Shown: positions 53,371 to 61,804 of the stretch, piece by piece | How positions within the stretch are numbered: position 1 is the first letter of the stretch | How the letters are laid out: each line of letters opens with the position of its first letter | Assembly: GCF_002836475.1 (NCBI RefSeq) | Contig: NZ_PJBJ01000028.1 | Location: 124,001-188,000, forward strand | Origin: Flavobacterium sp. ALD4 | GTDB taxonomy: Bacteria > Bacteroidota > Bacteroidia > Flavobacteriales > Flavobacteriaceae | DNA: 64,000 nt | Reading direction: 5' to 3' | Translations under genes and position numbers: made by a program | The notes under the pieces: generated by a model | Databases searched by the model: none | Told to the model about the DNA's origin: nothing | What the model saw: the letters and a program-made list of their open reading frames with translations, nothing else

Positions 53371-54765
53371 ATGTCCAATAAAAAAATGCATTTTGAAATC
53401 TCAGAACGGAAAATGATTCTTCGTTTCTTTGATGTTTTGTTTGTTTTGGCAGCTTTGTACTCGATAGGTAATGGCTTCGATTTGGACTATTTGCAAGCCT
53501 CTGTTTCCAATTTTTATGTGGTGCTAGTTCTGGCCATCTATATCAATGTTTTTGGAGCTATTTTCGAGATGTACGACCTTCAAGTAGCTAGCAATGAATT
53601 CCAAATTTTAAAAAGCACTTTGCTTACCGTGTCTACCACCGTCTTGGTATATTTGCTAACTCCGGTTTTTTCACCAGAATTGCCTAAGAATCGGCTTCAG
53701 ATTCTGGCGTTTTATGTTGTTGTATTTGTAACCCTAATTTTATGGAGGCTGTTTTATGTTCGCTTTCTGGCGAGCAATCGCTTTCTTCAGAACGCCGTTT
53801 TGATTTGCGACCGGGAGCAAGTGGAAGAATTGATTCTGGGACTGGAAAGCATTGACCCACATTATAAAATAATTGGCTATGTGAGTGCTGATACCACGAA
53901 AAGCATTGACTTGAAGCACCATCATTATGTGGAGCCCATAAACAAAAATGATTTGGCTTCATTTGTCAAAAAAAATGGCGTTTCCGAAATTGTGATTGCT
54001 TCTCAGGAGACAGCCGGGATTACCGCTGAACTGTACCAGCAATTGATTCAGATGCTGGAATCCGGAAAGCTGATTCGGGAATACACGCAGGTTTATGAAA
54101 GTAAGACCCATCGCATACCAGTACAATACATTGAAAGGGATTTTTATCGTTTTTTTCCATTTAGCCGGAACAATCATAATAAATTATATTTATCAATTGT
54201 TCGGATTATTGAAATAGGGCTATCATTACTTGGTTTGGTTTTTTGTGTGGTTTTTATGCCCTTTATCGTAGTGGGAAATGCCATTGATAATAGAGGGAAA
54301 TTATTCTACACGCAAGAGCGCGTCGGTAAGGATGGGGAGGTGTTCTCCATATGGAAATTCAGGAGTATGAAGAATGATTCCGAAAGTAATGGAGCTGTTT
54401 TTTCCACAAACGGCGATACCAGAGTAACCGCATTTGGAAAATTTATGCGTAAAACCCGCATCGACGAGTTTCCCCAATTCCTTAATGTATTGAAGGGCGA
54501 TATGGCGGTGGTGGGACCGCGTCCCGAGCGTCCTTTTTTTGTAAAAGAAATTTCAGAAGTAATGCCGTTTTATGAGACCAGGCATATTATAAAACCGGGA
54601 CTTACCGGTTGGGCACAGGTCAATTATTCCTATGGAGCATCGATTGATGACAGCCTGATTAAACTGCAATACGACCTGTATTATATCAAACACAGAAGCT
54701 TTTATTTGGATTTGAATATTGCGCTAAAAACCATTACAACGGTATTGTTTTACAGAGGGCAGTAA
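53371..54765 (+). CDS. undecaprenyl-phosphate sugar phosphotransferase (WcaJ-like initiator)
   Basis: Polyisoprenyl-phosphate hexose-1-phosphate transferase that starts repeat-unit assembly. Four N-terminal membrane segments, a CoA-binding-like domain (about residues 140-260), and a C-terminal catalytic domain from about residue 270: LSLLGLVFCVVFMPFIVVG re-entrant helix, YTQERVGKDGEVFSIWKFRSM, RKTRIDEFPQFLNVLKGDMAVVGPRPERP with the catalytic Asp-Glu pair, and KPGLTGWAQVNY. The 464-aa length is normal for WcaJ. G+C content is back to core level, so it probably belongs to the conserved frame of the locus. Confidence 0.93.
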   Translation: MSNKKMHFEISERKMILRFFDVLFVLAALYSIGNGFDLDYLQASVSNFYVVLVLAIYINVFGAIFEMYDLQVASNEFQILKSTLLTVSTTVLVYLLTPVFSPELPKNRLQILAFYVVVFVTLILWRLFYVRFLASNRFLQNAVLICDREQVEELILGLESIDPHYKIIGYVSADTTKSIDLKHHHYVEPINKNDLASFVKKNGVSEIVIASQETAGITAELYQQLIQMLESGKLIREYTQVYESKTHRIPVQYIERDFYRFFPFSRNNHNKLYLSIVRIIEIGLSLLGLVFCVVFMPFIVVGNAIDNRGKLFYTQERVGKDGEVFSIWKFRSMKNDSESNGAVFSTNGDTRVTAFGKFMRKTRIDEFPQFLNVLKGDMAVVGPRPERPFFVKEISEVMPFYETRHIIKPGLTGWAQVNYSYGASIDDSLIKLQYDLYYIKHRSFYLDLNIALKTITTVLFYRGQ

Positions 54766-55141
54766 CAAGACAATGGCAATGGTAAAAAGCAATGTCAATT
54801 GCAATTTCAAGAATCAATTGGTTTAAAACAGTTGATTTAATTTAAAAATAGGTCCGAATTTTTCTTTAAAAATCATTTGAAATGTTCTTGATGTAATTTT
54901 AAAATAGCAAACGCAATTTTATAAATCACTAGAACTGACGGATTGGCTCTTCAATCTAAGACAAAAGCTCTTGCTGCATTTCGGGTAGTTTTTTGATCAC
55001 CCATTTCCTTTCAAAACCACAGTCGTCACTTTGAGTGTTTCAACAGTTTTATTTTGAAATGTATCGAGAAGGCTTAGCATAGATACTATTCCCCGAAATA
55101 GTTATTGGATAAATTGAACTACCCTTTTTGGGTTACTTTAT
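54766..55141. other. 376-bp convergent spacer with degenerate simple repeats
   Basis: No gene recognised. 54,773-54,808 contains a CAATGGCAATGG-like degenerate repeat. 55,023-55,074 contains a CGTCACTTTGAGTG...ATCGAGAAGG stretch that may be a worn copy of a scattered intergenic repeat of the CGTCATTTCGAG type; that is a weak match. The genes on both sides are convergent, and no clear terminator hairpin could be drawn. Confidence 0.45.
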
Positions 55142-56281
55142 TTAAATAATAATCGGAAGCTTCTTTTTGTTTTTCAGTGCTAATTTTACCAATACCACGC
55201 CAGTCGTAATAATGAGAGGGGATACAATCAGTAAATGGGCTTTGTTCATCATCATAAATAAGTACACCACTAAGCAAAGCAGGTTGAACAAAGAGCCGTT
55301 GTAGATCCATTTCTTTTTATCTGTATACCAAAAATAAAGCATCACCAGTAAGGCGGGGTTGAATAACAAGATGTTGTAATTGTATGCCAATTCGTGATGA
55401 CTTGAATAAAACCCGACAAACAAAAAGAACAACCCTAATATTCCCATTAGTAAAAGGTAGATTTGGTTTATTATTTTGCGATTCATAAAGAGAATGAATC
55501 CAAGAAGAAGTCCATACGCATAGAAATTATTCCACCAAGAGCTAGGAGCGGGTTCATTAAAAGCAAGAAGGGTTTTGTTTTCCTTGGCGAGCAACTGCTT
55601 GTCGAATTTTACTGTCTTTAAACTTTTGTTCAATTCGAAGGGTAAAAAGATTTTTGTGCCTAATTGATCGACCTTTTTTCCGAAAATAATACTGGTTCCC
55701 AGTTTTTCATAAAAGTGACCATCAAAATAAGGATAGAGGATGGTTCTGTAGCTGATGTCAGTATCAGTATTTTTTACGATAGCGGTGGTATCTAATGTTT
55801 TATTGATAATATCCACTACCATGGAGGTGCAGTTTTTATCGATAAATTTATAGGTGTAATGACTTTCTCCCGAAGCCAGAGAAGTATTCAGGTTATCAAA
55901 TAGCTTTTGTTTAAGACTATCGGGAATATGTAGTTCTTGCTCGTAAACGGATCGTCTTTCATAGGTATAGTCGTTTATGAAATCAGTGTACGGATGTGCA
56001 ACGGCAAAATACTGCAGGTCTCCTTTGGTGAATTTAGCGACAAAGTTAGGCGTATTAAAGTCAAAAGCACCATAATTATAAACCAGATCGATAAATTGAC
56101 TAGGGTCGCTAATTCGGATTGCCGTATGTCCAAAAAGGGAATAGGATTCATTTCCGATTCCGCATGTCAATACACTGACACGCGCGTTTTCTGACAATAT
56201 CGGGCTTTGTGCAAAGCCATAGTTTATTGTGGCAATGAGCAGCAAAGAGAAAACTATTTTTTTTAATAATGAGGAATTCAT
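55142..56281 (-). CDS. DUF4105 membrane protein
   Basis: Belongs to the DUF4105 family, common in Bacteroidota and of unknown function. Signal peptide (MNSSLLKKIVFSLLL to INYGFAQ), then a periplasmic domain with VLTCGIGNESYSLFGHTAIRI, YNYGAFDFNTPNFVAKFTKGDLQYF and FIDKNCTSMVVDII, whose His and Cys suggest a papain-like or NlpC-like catalytic fold (inference), and about five membrane segments in the C-terminal third. The 379-aa length is normal. It marks the end of the polysaccharide locus. Confidence 0.88.
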   Translation of the reverse strand: MNSSLLKKIVFSLLLIATINYGFAQSPILSENARVSVLTCGIGNESYSLFGHTAIRISDPSQFIDLVYNYGAFDFNTPNFVAKFTKGDLQYFAVAHPYTDFINDYTYERRSVYEQELHIPDSLKQKLFDNLNTSLASGESHYTYKFIDKNCTSMVVDIINKTLDTTAIVKNTDTDISYRTILYPYFDGHFYEKLGTSIIFGKKVDQLGTKIFLPFELNKSLKTVKFDKQLLAKENKTLLAFNEPAPSSWWNNFYAYGLLLGFILFMNRKIINQIYLLLMGILGLFFLFVGFYSSHHELAYNYNILLFNPALLVMLYFWYTDKKKWIYNGSLFNLLCLVVYLFMMMNKAHLLIVSPLIITTGVVLVKLALKNKKKLPIII

Positions 56282-56495
56282 TAGGTATACTGTTATGATA
56301 AATGTTGTGACTATTTTTTAACTAAATCGGATTTTACAATGATACATCTTAAAAAGCGTAATACTCGAACAGCTGTTTTTAATGCTCTGTTTTCTCTACT
56401 CTATGGCGTTCAAAATGAATGTACTACGCGCGCCTCTTAATTTGCTTTGTGAATCTTTGTGTAATAGTATTTTTTAAAATTATTGATTAAGTTGA

Positions 56496-57566
56496 TTAAT
56501 TCCTAAAAAGCGATAAATCCACTTTTAACGTAAATATATTCGAATACAAAGCGGCGCTTTGATTCCCTAAATCAGTTAAGGCATAATCCACCTGGATGCC
56601 TTTGTATTTGAAACCCAATCCGATATTGGGTTGGAAGCCTACTTTTTCTGTGTTGTCCAGTTGCTCAATGTTTTGGAAATTGCCCACTCCCGCACGCACA
56701 AAAACAAGATCCGTATATCCAAATTCGAATCCTAAAGCAGGATTAACACTGAAAAAATCAGTCGAAATCAAATCATTGGTTTTGGCGAAGCGCATATTGA
56801 CATTGGCTGCAGCCATAATACTGTAATCATAGCGTATGATAAACTTTTTAGAGAGTCCCAGTTGTACTTTTGGAGCTGTGATCTCCGTGCTTTCGGGGAG
56901 TTCTTGATTTTGTCCCGGTACTGCATCTGCAATTTTTTGGTATTCCTTCTCATCGATATTCCATACATTATAGGTGGTAGTGATGTCGCGAACCATTAAT
57001 CCGAATTTCCAATCCTTTTTTTCAAATTGAAGTCCGACATCAAATCCAAATCCCCAGGAATCGGCAAATTTACCTATAATCCTTCTTATTATTTTTGCAT
57101 TGACTCCATATTGAAATCCGGGAACGGGTAGTTTTCGAGCATAAGAAAAGGTGAAACCATAATCAGCCGTAGAAAAAAGACTGATGCGATTGTAATCAAT
57201 GTTTCCCTGACTGTCTATCAACTCTGTGGTGTTCAAAATCTCATCGACCCCAAAACGGATTAGGGAAATACCCCAGGCACTGCGGTCGTCAATAGGACTT
57301 GCATACCCTATGTAATCGTATTGGGCTATATTTGCAAAATAATTGGCGTGCATCAATGACAATTGATGGTCTTCTAAATGGATTAGTCCTGCAGGGTTCC
57401 AGTAGCCCGAATTCACATCGGCAGTCGAAGCCGTAACTGCGTTTGCCATCCCTAAGGCTGCCGCATCGACTCCAATATTCATAAACTCATTAGAATATTT
57501 TCTAACGGCTTGTCCGTAATTTACGGTACAAACCAAAGGCAATAAAAAGAATTGATTTATTTTCAA
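56496..57566 (-). CDS. PorV/PorQ-family outer-membrane beta-barrel protein
   Basis: Outer-membrane protein of the PorV/PorQ (UPF0164) family, a group that includes type IX secretion components. Signal peptide (MKINQFFLLPLVCTVNYGQA), then GVDAAALGMANAVTASTADVNSGYWNPAGL, the family's N-terminal motif, and alternating beta strands to the end, finishing in LKVDLSLFRN with an aromatic near the C-terminus as expected for a barrel. At 356 aa it is typical. It is not clearly PorV itself, because no other secretion gene is adjacent. Confidence 0.82.
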   Translation of the reverse strand: MKINQFFLLPLVCTVNYGQAVRKYSNEFMNIGVDAAALGMANAVTASTADVNSGYWNPAGLIHLEDHQLSLMHANYFANIAQYDYIGYASPIDDRSAWGISLIRFGVDEILNTTELIDSQGNIDYNRISLFSTADYGFTFSYARKLPVPGFQYGVNAKIIRRIIGKFADSWGFGFDVGLQFEKKDWKFGLMVRDITTTYNVWNIDEKEYQKIADAVPGQNQELPESTEITAPKVQLGLSKKFIIRYDYSIMAAANVNMRFAKTNDLISTDFFSVNPALGFEFGYTDLVFVRAGVGNFQNIEQLDNTEKVGFQPNIGLGFKYKGIQVDYALTDLGNQSAALYSNIFTLKVDLSLFRN

Positions 57567-57609
57567 TCGTATCGTTTTTTACTAACCCAAAGTGGGATTT
57601 AATTTTTAT

Positions 57610-57617
57610 CAAAAATA
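57610..57617 (-). promoter_or_regulatory. candidate -7 promoter element for the PorV-like gene
   Basis: On the - strand this reads TATTTTTG, a match to TAnnTTTG, 44 bp upstream of the start at 57566. No TTG at the -33 spacing is obvious. Confidence 0.35.
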
Positions 57618-57723
57618 TAGTATTTTGCTGAGCTTAGTTCGTTGTTTCACTAAATAAATAGGATTGGCAATTGTACTGTTAATAATCTCTATAAAAAACG
57701 GGGGTTCAATTCACTTATTATAT

Positions 57724-57731
57724 TAAATTTG
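57724..57731 (+). promoter_or_regulatory. candidate -7 promoter element for pssA
   Basis: TAAATTTG matches TAnnTTTG and ends 29 bp before the pssA ATG at 57761, a good distance for a short leader. The -33 region is poor. Confidence 0.45.
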
Positions 57732-57760
57732 TCAGCGAAGACTTTAAATTTCAATTTGCG

Positions 57761-58486
57761 ATGAACATTAAAAAACACATTCCTAATTCAATAACATTAC
57801 TTAATCTGCTGTGTGGCTGTATTGCGATGGTCTTTGTGACTAACGCAGATTTCGAAATGGCTTTTTATTTTGTATGTCTTGGAATCTTTTTAGATTTTTT
57901 TGATGGTTTTTTTGCCCGATTATTGAAAGTTTCAGGCCCGCTGGGTTTAGAGTTGGATTCCTTAGCTGATATGGTGACCAGTGGAGTCGTACCTGGATAT
58001 GTGATGTTTTTCATGCTTTCCAACAGCCAACATGAAATTTCAACACACTTCATGCTGCCTTTTCTCGGATTTATCATCACGATGGGTTCTTGTTACCGTT
58101 TGGCTGTATTTAATATCGATACCCGTCAGACGAATTCATTCATTGGTTTGCCAACGCCTGCTAATGCGCTGTTTATTTTAAGTTTACCGCTAGTATTAAA
58201 ATATTCGGATTCCTTAATTGTTCTCGAAATCCTGACAAATCAATGGGTTTTGTTGGTGATCACACTCTTTAGTGCTTACATTTTGAATGCGGAGATCCCA
58301 TTATTTTCTTTGAAGATTAAAAAGTTTAATTTTAAGGATAATGCACTCCAAATTGGCTTTTTGTTTCTTTCCTTTTTGTTGTTGGTTTTTTTCCAATATG
58401 CAGGAATTCCATTTGTAATCATTGGGTATGTACTACTCTCAATAGTGAGCAATAAGTTTTTATTAGATGGGAAAAAAAAGCGTTAA
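57761..58486 (+). CDS. pssA: CDP-diacylglycerol--serine O-phosphatidyltransferase
   Basis: Makes phosphatidylserine, the precursor of phosphatidylethanolamine, in the inner membrane. It opens KHIPNSITLLNLLCGCIAMVF and has FLDFFDGFFARLLKVSGPLGLELDSLADMVTSGVVPG, the CDP-alcohol phosphotransferase motif DGxxAR...GxxxDxxxD with the last acidic residues as LDSLAD. About seven membrane segments. The 241-aa length is normal. Overlaps the GH25 gene by 20 nt. Confidence 0.92.
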   Translation: MNIKKHIPNSITLLNLLCGCIAMVFVTNADFEMAFYFVCLGIFLDFFDGFFARLLKVSGPLGLELDSLADMVTSGVVPGYVMFFMLSNSQHEISTHFMLPFLGFIITMGSCYRLAVFNIDTRQTNSFIGLPTPANALFILSLPLVLKYSDSLIVLEILTNQWVLLVITLFSAYILNAEIPLFSLKIKKFNFKDNALQIGFLFLSFLLLVFFQYAGIPFVIIGYVLLSIVSNKFLLDGKKKR

Positions 58487-59327
58487 AAGAATGCCACCTG
58501 TAAGACGCAGGGCTAAAAAGAAAGCTTCTTTTTTTTCTGGGAAAGTGTTGCGGGTTACAATACTTGCTTTTTTTATACTACTTGTTTTTGGACTAAGCTA
58601 TTATTACCGAAATGGCCTGGCCTATTATTTTAGTTTTAAATCAAATAAGGTTTTACAGCAGGAAGAAGATAAGCGTATTTCAGATGTTCGAAATTACCAA
58701 GTTTTAGATAAACATGCAGGAAAAGCAATTGGATTAGATGTTTCTGAATACCAGGGGAAAATCAGTTGGGTTGATGTGGATACCTTGGAAAATAAATATC
58801 CCGTACACTTTGTTTTCATTCGGGCCACCGTGGGTAATGACCGATTGGACAAGCAATTTGATGAAAATTGGCTTGGCGCCAAAAAAAACAACCTCATTCG
58901 GGGAGCCTATCATTATTATCGTCCTAACGAAAATTCACTAGAACAGGCGGCTCTTTTTATTAAAACGGTTTCTTTGAAAAAAGGGGATTTGCCTCCGGTT
59001 TTAGATATTGAAAGACTTCCTGAAAACCAGTCCGTGGACCGACTGAAAATCGGATTAAAAAGATGGTTGAAAGCGGTGGAGGAGCATTACAAGGTAAAGC
59101 CTATTATCTATACTGGCGAAAGGTATTATGATGATTTTTTAAAAGAAGAATTCAGTGATTATCTTTTTTGGATCGCCAATTATAATTTTTACCGGGAAAA
59201 TATACAGGAAGATTGGTTGTTTTGGCAATTCACGGAAAAAGCTTCGGTGTCAGGAATAAAAGGCAGCGTAGATGTGAATATCTACAATGGAGATGTGCAG
59301 CAGTTGCGGTTTATTACTATTGAATAA
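58467..59327 (+). CDS. membrane-anchored GH25 family lysozyme
   Basis: Muramidase-type glycoside hydrolase of family 25. A basic N-terminus (RRRAKKKASF) and one membrane helix at about 29-46 (TILAFFILLVFGLSYYY) anchor it with the enzyme outside. The catalytic domain begins KAIGLDVSEYQGKISW near residue 86 and includes VHFVFIRATVG, GAYHYYRPNENSLEQA, PPVLDIE with the catalytic DxE, PIIYTGERYYDDF and DWLFWQFTEKASVSGIKGSVDVNIYNGD. About 286 aa. Its overlap with pssA suggests co-transcription; a role in cell-wall remodelling is inferred. Confidence 0.9.
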   Translation: MGKKSVKRMPPVRRRAKKKASFFSGKVLRVTILAFFILLVFGLSYYYRNGLAYYFSFKSNKVLQQEEDKRISDVRNYQVLDKHAGKAIGLDVSEYQGKISWVDVDTLENKYPVHFVFIRATVGNDRLDKQFDENWLGAKKNNLIRGAYHYYRPNENSLEQAALFIKTVSLKKGDLPPVLDIERLPENQSVDRLKIGLKRWLKAVEEHYKVKPIIYTGERYYDDFLKEEFSDYLFWIANYNFYRENIQEDWLFWQFTEKASVSGIKGSVDVNIYNGDVQQLRFITIE

Positions 59328-59357
59328 CTTCTAACAGTGATGCGTTATCTTGACTGT

Positions 59358-59585
59358 TTACTTGGAGAAAAAAACCAGCCCAATTATTAGAATCGTTACG
59401 ATCACAAATACGGCGATTGAAATAGAATTGGCAAAATTAACCGTCCAACCAGCCCAGGCTATTCTTTTGGGAGGTAATATGCGTTTGTCTTCTTTGTTGT
59501 AATAAAAGATACCAAGCTTCCAATTATCAGGGTCTTTGTGCCATTTCTCTAAAGTGGCTTTACTGGGTTTTTCTTTTTGGCTCAT
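59358..59585 (-). CDS. small DUF5808-type membrane protein
   Basis: A 75-aa protein with WHKDPDNWKLGIFYYNKEDKRILPPKRIAWAGWTVNFANS and one C-terminal membrane helix (IAVFVIVTILIIGLVFF). The 'DP.NW..GIFYYNKED.R...PKR' pattern is the DUF5808 motif; function unknown. It converges with the GH25 gene and is followed upstream, on its 5' side, by a spacer with degenerate simple repeats. Confidence 0.72.
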   Translation of the reverse strand: MSQKEKPSKATLEKWHKDPDNWKLGIFYYNKEDKRILPPKRIAWAGWTVNFANSISIAVFVIVTILIIGLVFFSK

Positions 59586-59655
59586 GAAGCAGACTAGTTT
59601 AAGTTATGGATTTGATATCCTTTCATTTTGGAGTAAAATAAGGCTCGTTTTTTTA

Positions 59656-59727
59656 AACTGATCACTCATTTAAATCTGACCACTGACCACTTTTTTTTAA
59701 ACTGTACACTGAGTACTGATCACTCTC
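59656..59727. repeat. degenerate short tandem repeat of the ACTGATCACT type
   Basis: The spacer between the DUF5808 gene and lptB carries ACTGATCACTC, CTGACCACTGACCACT and ACTGTACACTGAGTACTGAT in succession: variants of an ACTGnnCACTG unit, each partly palindromic. Related fragments (CAGTGTTCAGTATTCAG) occur near 19,930 and 53,150. They look like scattered non-coding repeats, not coding DNA. Confidence 0.65.
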
Positions 59728-59744
59728 TTAAACCTAGCACTCCT

Positions 59745-60485
59745 TTAAAACTCTAGTTTCTTCTTTCTCAGTTCAAAATTTTGTCCAAGGTACACGCGAC
59801 GCACCATCTCATCTTCCACTAATTCTTCCGGTACTCCTGCTTTTAAGATTCCTCCTTCAAACATAAGATAGGTTTTATCTGTAATGGCTAAAGTTTCCTG
59901 TACGTTATGGTCGGTGATTAGAATTCCGATATTTTTATCTTTTAATTGGGCTACAATTCTTTGAATATCTTCGACGGCTACTGGATCGACACCGGCAAAA
60001 GGTTCGTCAAGCAATATAAATTTGGGGTCGGTAGCTAGGCATCGCGCAATTTCAGTACGACGACGTTCTCCTCCAGAAAGTAAATCACCGCGGTTTGTAC
60101 GGATGTGTTCTAAGCTGAATTCATCGATTAGGCTTTCCATTTTGGCAACTTGCTCTTCTTTGGAAAGGTTAGTTAGCTGTAAAACACTCAAGATATTGTC
60201 TTCGATACTTAGTTTTCTAAATACAGAAGCTTCTTGCGCCAAATACCCAATTCCTTGCTGTGCTCTTTTGTACATGGGATAATCGGTAATATTCAAATCG
60301 TCAAGATAGATGTTGCCGGAATTTGGTGTAACCAATCCTACAATCATATAAAAAGAAGTTGTTTTTCCAGCGCCATTAGGTCCCAGTAGACCAACGATTT
60401 CACCTTGGTTTACTTCGACCGAAATGCCCTTCACGACACTTCTTCCTTTGTATGTTTTTACTAAATTCTCAGCTCTTAAAATCAT
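59745..60485 (-). CDS. lptB: LPS export ABC transporter ATPase
   Basis: ATPase of the LptBFG complex that extracts LPS from the inner membrane. Walker A GPNGAGKTT (35-43), LAQEASVFRKLSIEDNI in the Q-loop region, signature LLSGGERRRTEIAR, Walker B FILLDEPFAGVDP, and ITDHNVQE for the switch His are all classic LptB. The 246-aa length is standard. LptF/G are not in the window. It stands alone, with 156 bp between it and the next gene upstream. Confidence 0.95.
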   Translation of the reverse strand: MILRAENLVKTYKGRSVVKGISVEVNQGEIVGLLGPNGAGKTTSFYMIVGLVTPNSGNIYLDDLNITDYPMYKRAQQGIGYLAQEASVFRKLSIEDNILSVLQLTNLSKEEQVAKMESLIDEFSLEHIRTNRGDLLSGGERRRTEIARCLATDPKFILLDEPFAGVDPVAVEDIQRIVAQLKDKNIGILITDHNVQETLAITDKTYLMFEGGILKAGVPEELVEDEMVRRVYLGQNFELRKKKLEF

Positions 60486-60641
60486 ATACTTTGTTTTAAA
60501 CGTTAATCGTTTAATCGTATCAAATTAACGAATAACCAAATTAACAAATAACCCTATTAACAATTATTTCGTTTCTTTTTCAAGTAGAATTCTTGCCCTA
60601 TGAAGGTCAGGTGCCACTTTTGTTATCAAAGAAGAAGACTC

Positions 60642-60995
60642 TTATTTTGTTGTGGTTTCATCCAATGCTTCCCAAAATTCATAAGCTCTACGCAAATGAG
60701 GCACTACGATAGTTCCGCCCACTAAGGTTGCAATTCCCATTGCCTCCATCATTTCTTCTTTAGTGACCCCAATTTTATGACTGGTTTCCAAATGGTATTT
60801 TACACAATCGTCACAACGTAAAACAGCAGAAGCCACTAAGCCTAATAGTTCTTTTGTTTTTACATCAAGCGCACCTGCAGCGTAGGCATTGGTGTCAAGA
60901 TTGAAAATTCGCTTTACTATTTTGTTGTTGTCCGCCAGTAATTTTTCGTTCATTTTAGAACGGTAGTCATTAAATTCTTCAATAATAGCACTCAT
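60642..60995 (-). CDS. carboxymuconolactone decarboxylase/AhpD-like protein
   Basis: A 117-aa single-domain protein of the AhpD-like superfamily. LLGLVASAVLRCDDCVKYHLETSHKIGVTKEEMMEAMGIATLVGG contains the CxxC redox pair and following His typical of peroxidase-partner members. Such proteins are often annotated as alkylhydroperoxidase-like. It starts 2 bp after the tatC stop (both on the - strand) and is the last gene of the kdsD-tatC group. Real substrate unknown. Confidence 0.88.
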   Translation of the reverse strand: MSAIIEEFNDYRSKMNEKLLADNNKIVKRIFNLDTNAYAAGALDVKTKELLGLVASAVLRCDDCVKYHLETSHKIGVTKEEMMEAMGIATLVGGTIVVPHLRRAYEFWEALDETTTK

Positions 60996-60997
60996 AA

Positions 60998-61804
60998 TTA
61001 CTCTTTTTTATTTTTAGTTACAAGTACTGAAATAAAGATACTTGCTTCATAGATTAATAACATTGGTATTGCAACAATAGTTTGACTTACAACATCCGGT
61101 GGCGTTACGATGGCAGCCACGATAAGGACAAGTACAATTGCGTATTTGCGGTAGGTTCTTAAAAAGGCAGGAGTCACTAACCCTAGTTTTGTTAAGAAAT
61201 AAATAATAATTGGTAATTCAAAAAATAATCCACTTGCGAGAACGGAGGTTTTAACCAACCCGATATAAGAATCTAACGTAAACTGATTTAGGACAAGATT
61301 ACTGACTGTAAAGGTAGCTACAAAGTTAATTGACATGGGAATCACGATATAATAGCCAAATAGCACTCCAATAAAGAAAAGTAGTGAAGAAAAAAAGATG
61401 AATGCCTTGGCGTTTTTCTTTTCATTCTTGTAAAGTGCAGGACTTATAAATTTCCATATTTCCCATAAAATATAGGGAAAACTTAAAATAAATCCGGCAA
61501 GTAGACAGACCCAAATGAACACATTTACCTGTCCCTCCATGGAGGTATTCTGGATGATAAAGGGAAATTCAGTAATGCAGAAACTATCTGTTAAACCCAA
61601 GGATTGGGACAGTTCACAAAATAATCGATATGTGGTAAATGTTGGCCGTACCGGACCAAAGATAATAGCGTCAAACAAGTAATCACTAAAAAAATAAGTT
61701 GCAAAAGCCATAATCACTATTGCCAGTGTGCTGCGTACCAATAACCATCTTAAATCTTCAAGATGATCTAAAAACGACATTTCGTTTTGATTTTTCTTCG
61801 CCAT
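60998..61804 (-). CDS. tatC: Sec-independent protein translocase subunit TatC
   Basis: Receptor subunit of the twin-arginine translocase. MSFLDHLEDLRWLLVRSTLAIVIM is the family's N-terminal motif with the Glu of 'HL.ELR' replaced by Asp-Leu-Arg context, six membrane helices follow, and FELPIIIYFLTKLGLVTPAFLRTYRKYAIV plus AAIVTPPDVVSQ are strong TatC hallmarks. The 268-aa length is normal. Its start overlaps the kdsD stop, so they are co-translated. TatA is not beside it. Confidence 0.95.
   Translation of the reverse strand: MAKKNQNEMSFLDHLEDLRWLLVRSTLAIVIMAFATYFFSDYLFDAIIFGPVRPTFTTYRLFCELSQSLGLTDSFCITEFPFIIQNTSMEGQVNVFIWVCLLAGFILSFPYILWEIWKFISPALYKNEKKNAKAFIFFSSLLFFIGVLFGYYIVIPMSINFVATFTVSNLVLNQFTLDSYIGLVKTSVLASGLFFELPIIIYFLTKLGLVTPAFLRTYRKYAIVLVLIVAAIVTPPDVVSQTIVAIPMLLIYEASIFISVLVTKNKKE

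Noticed and set aside
59358..59585. TatA, because tatC lies nearby
   Set aside because: Its membrane helix is C-terminal and the sequence has the DUF5808 motif, unlike TatA, which has an N-terminal helix and an amphipathic FG hinge.
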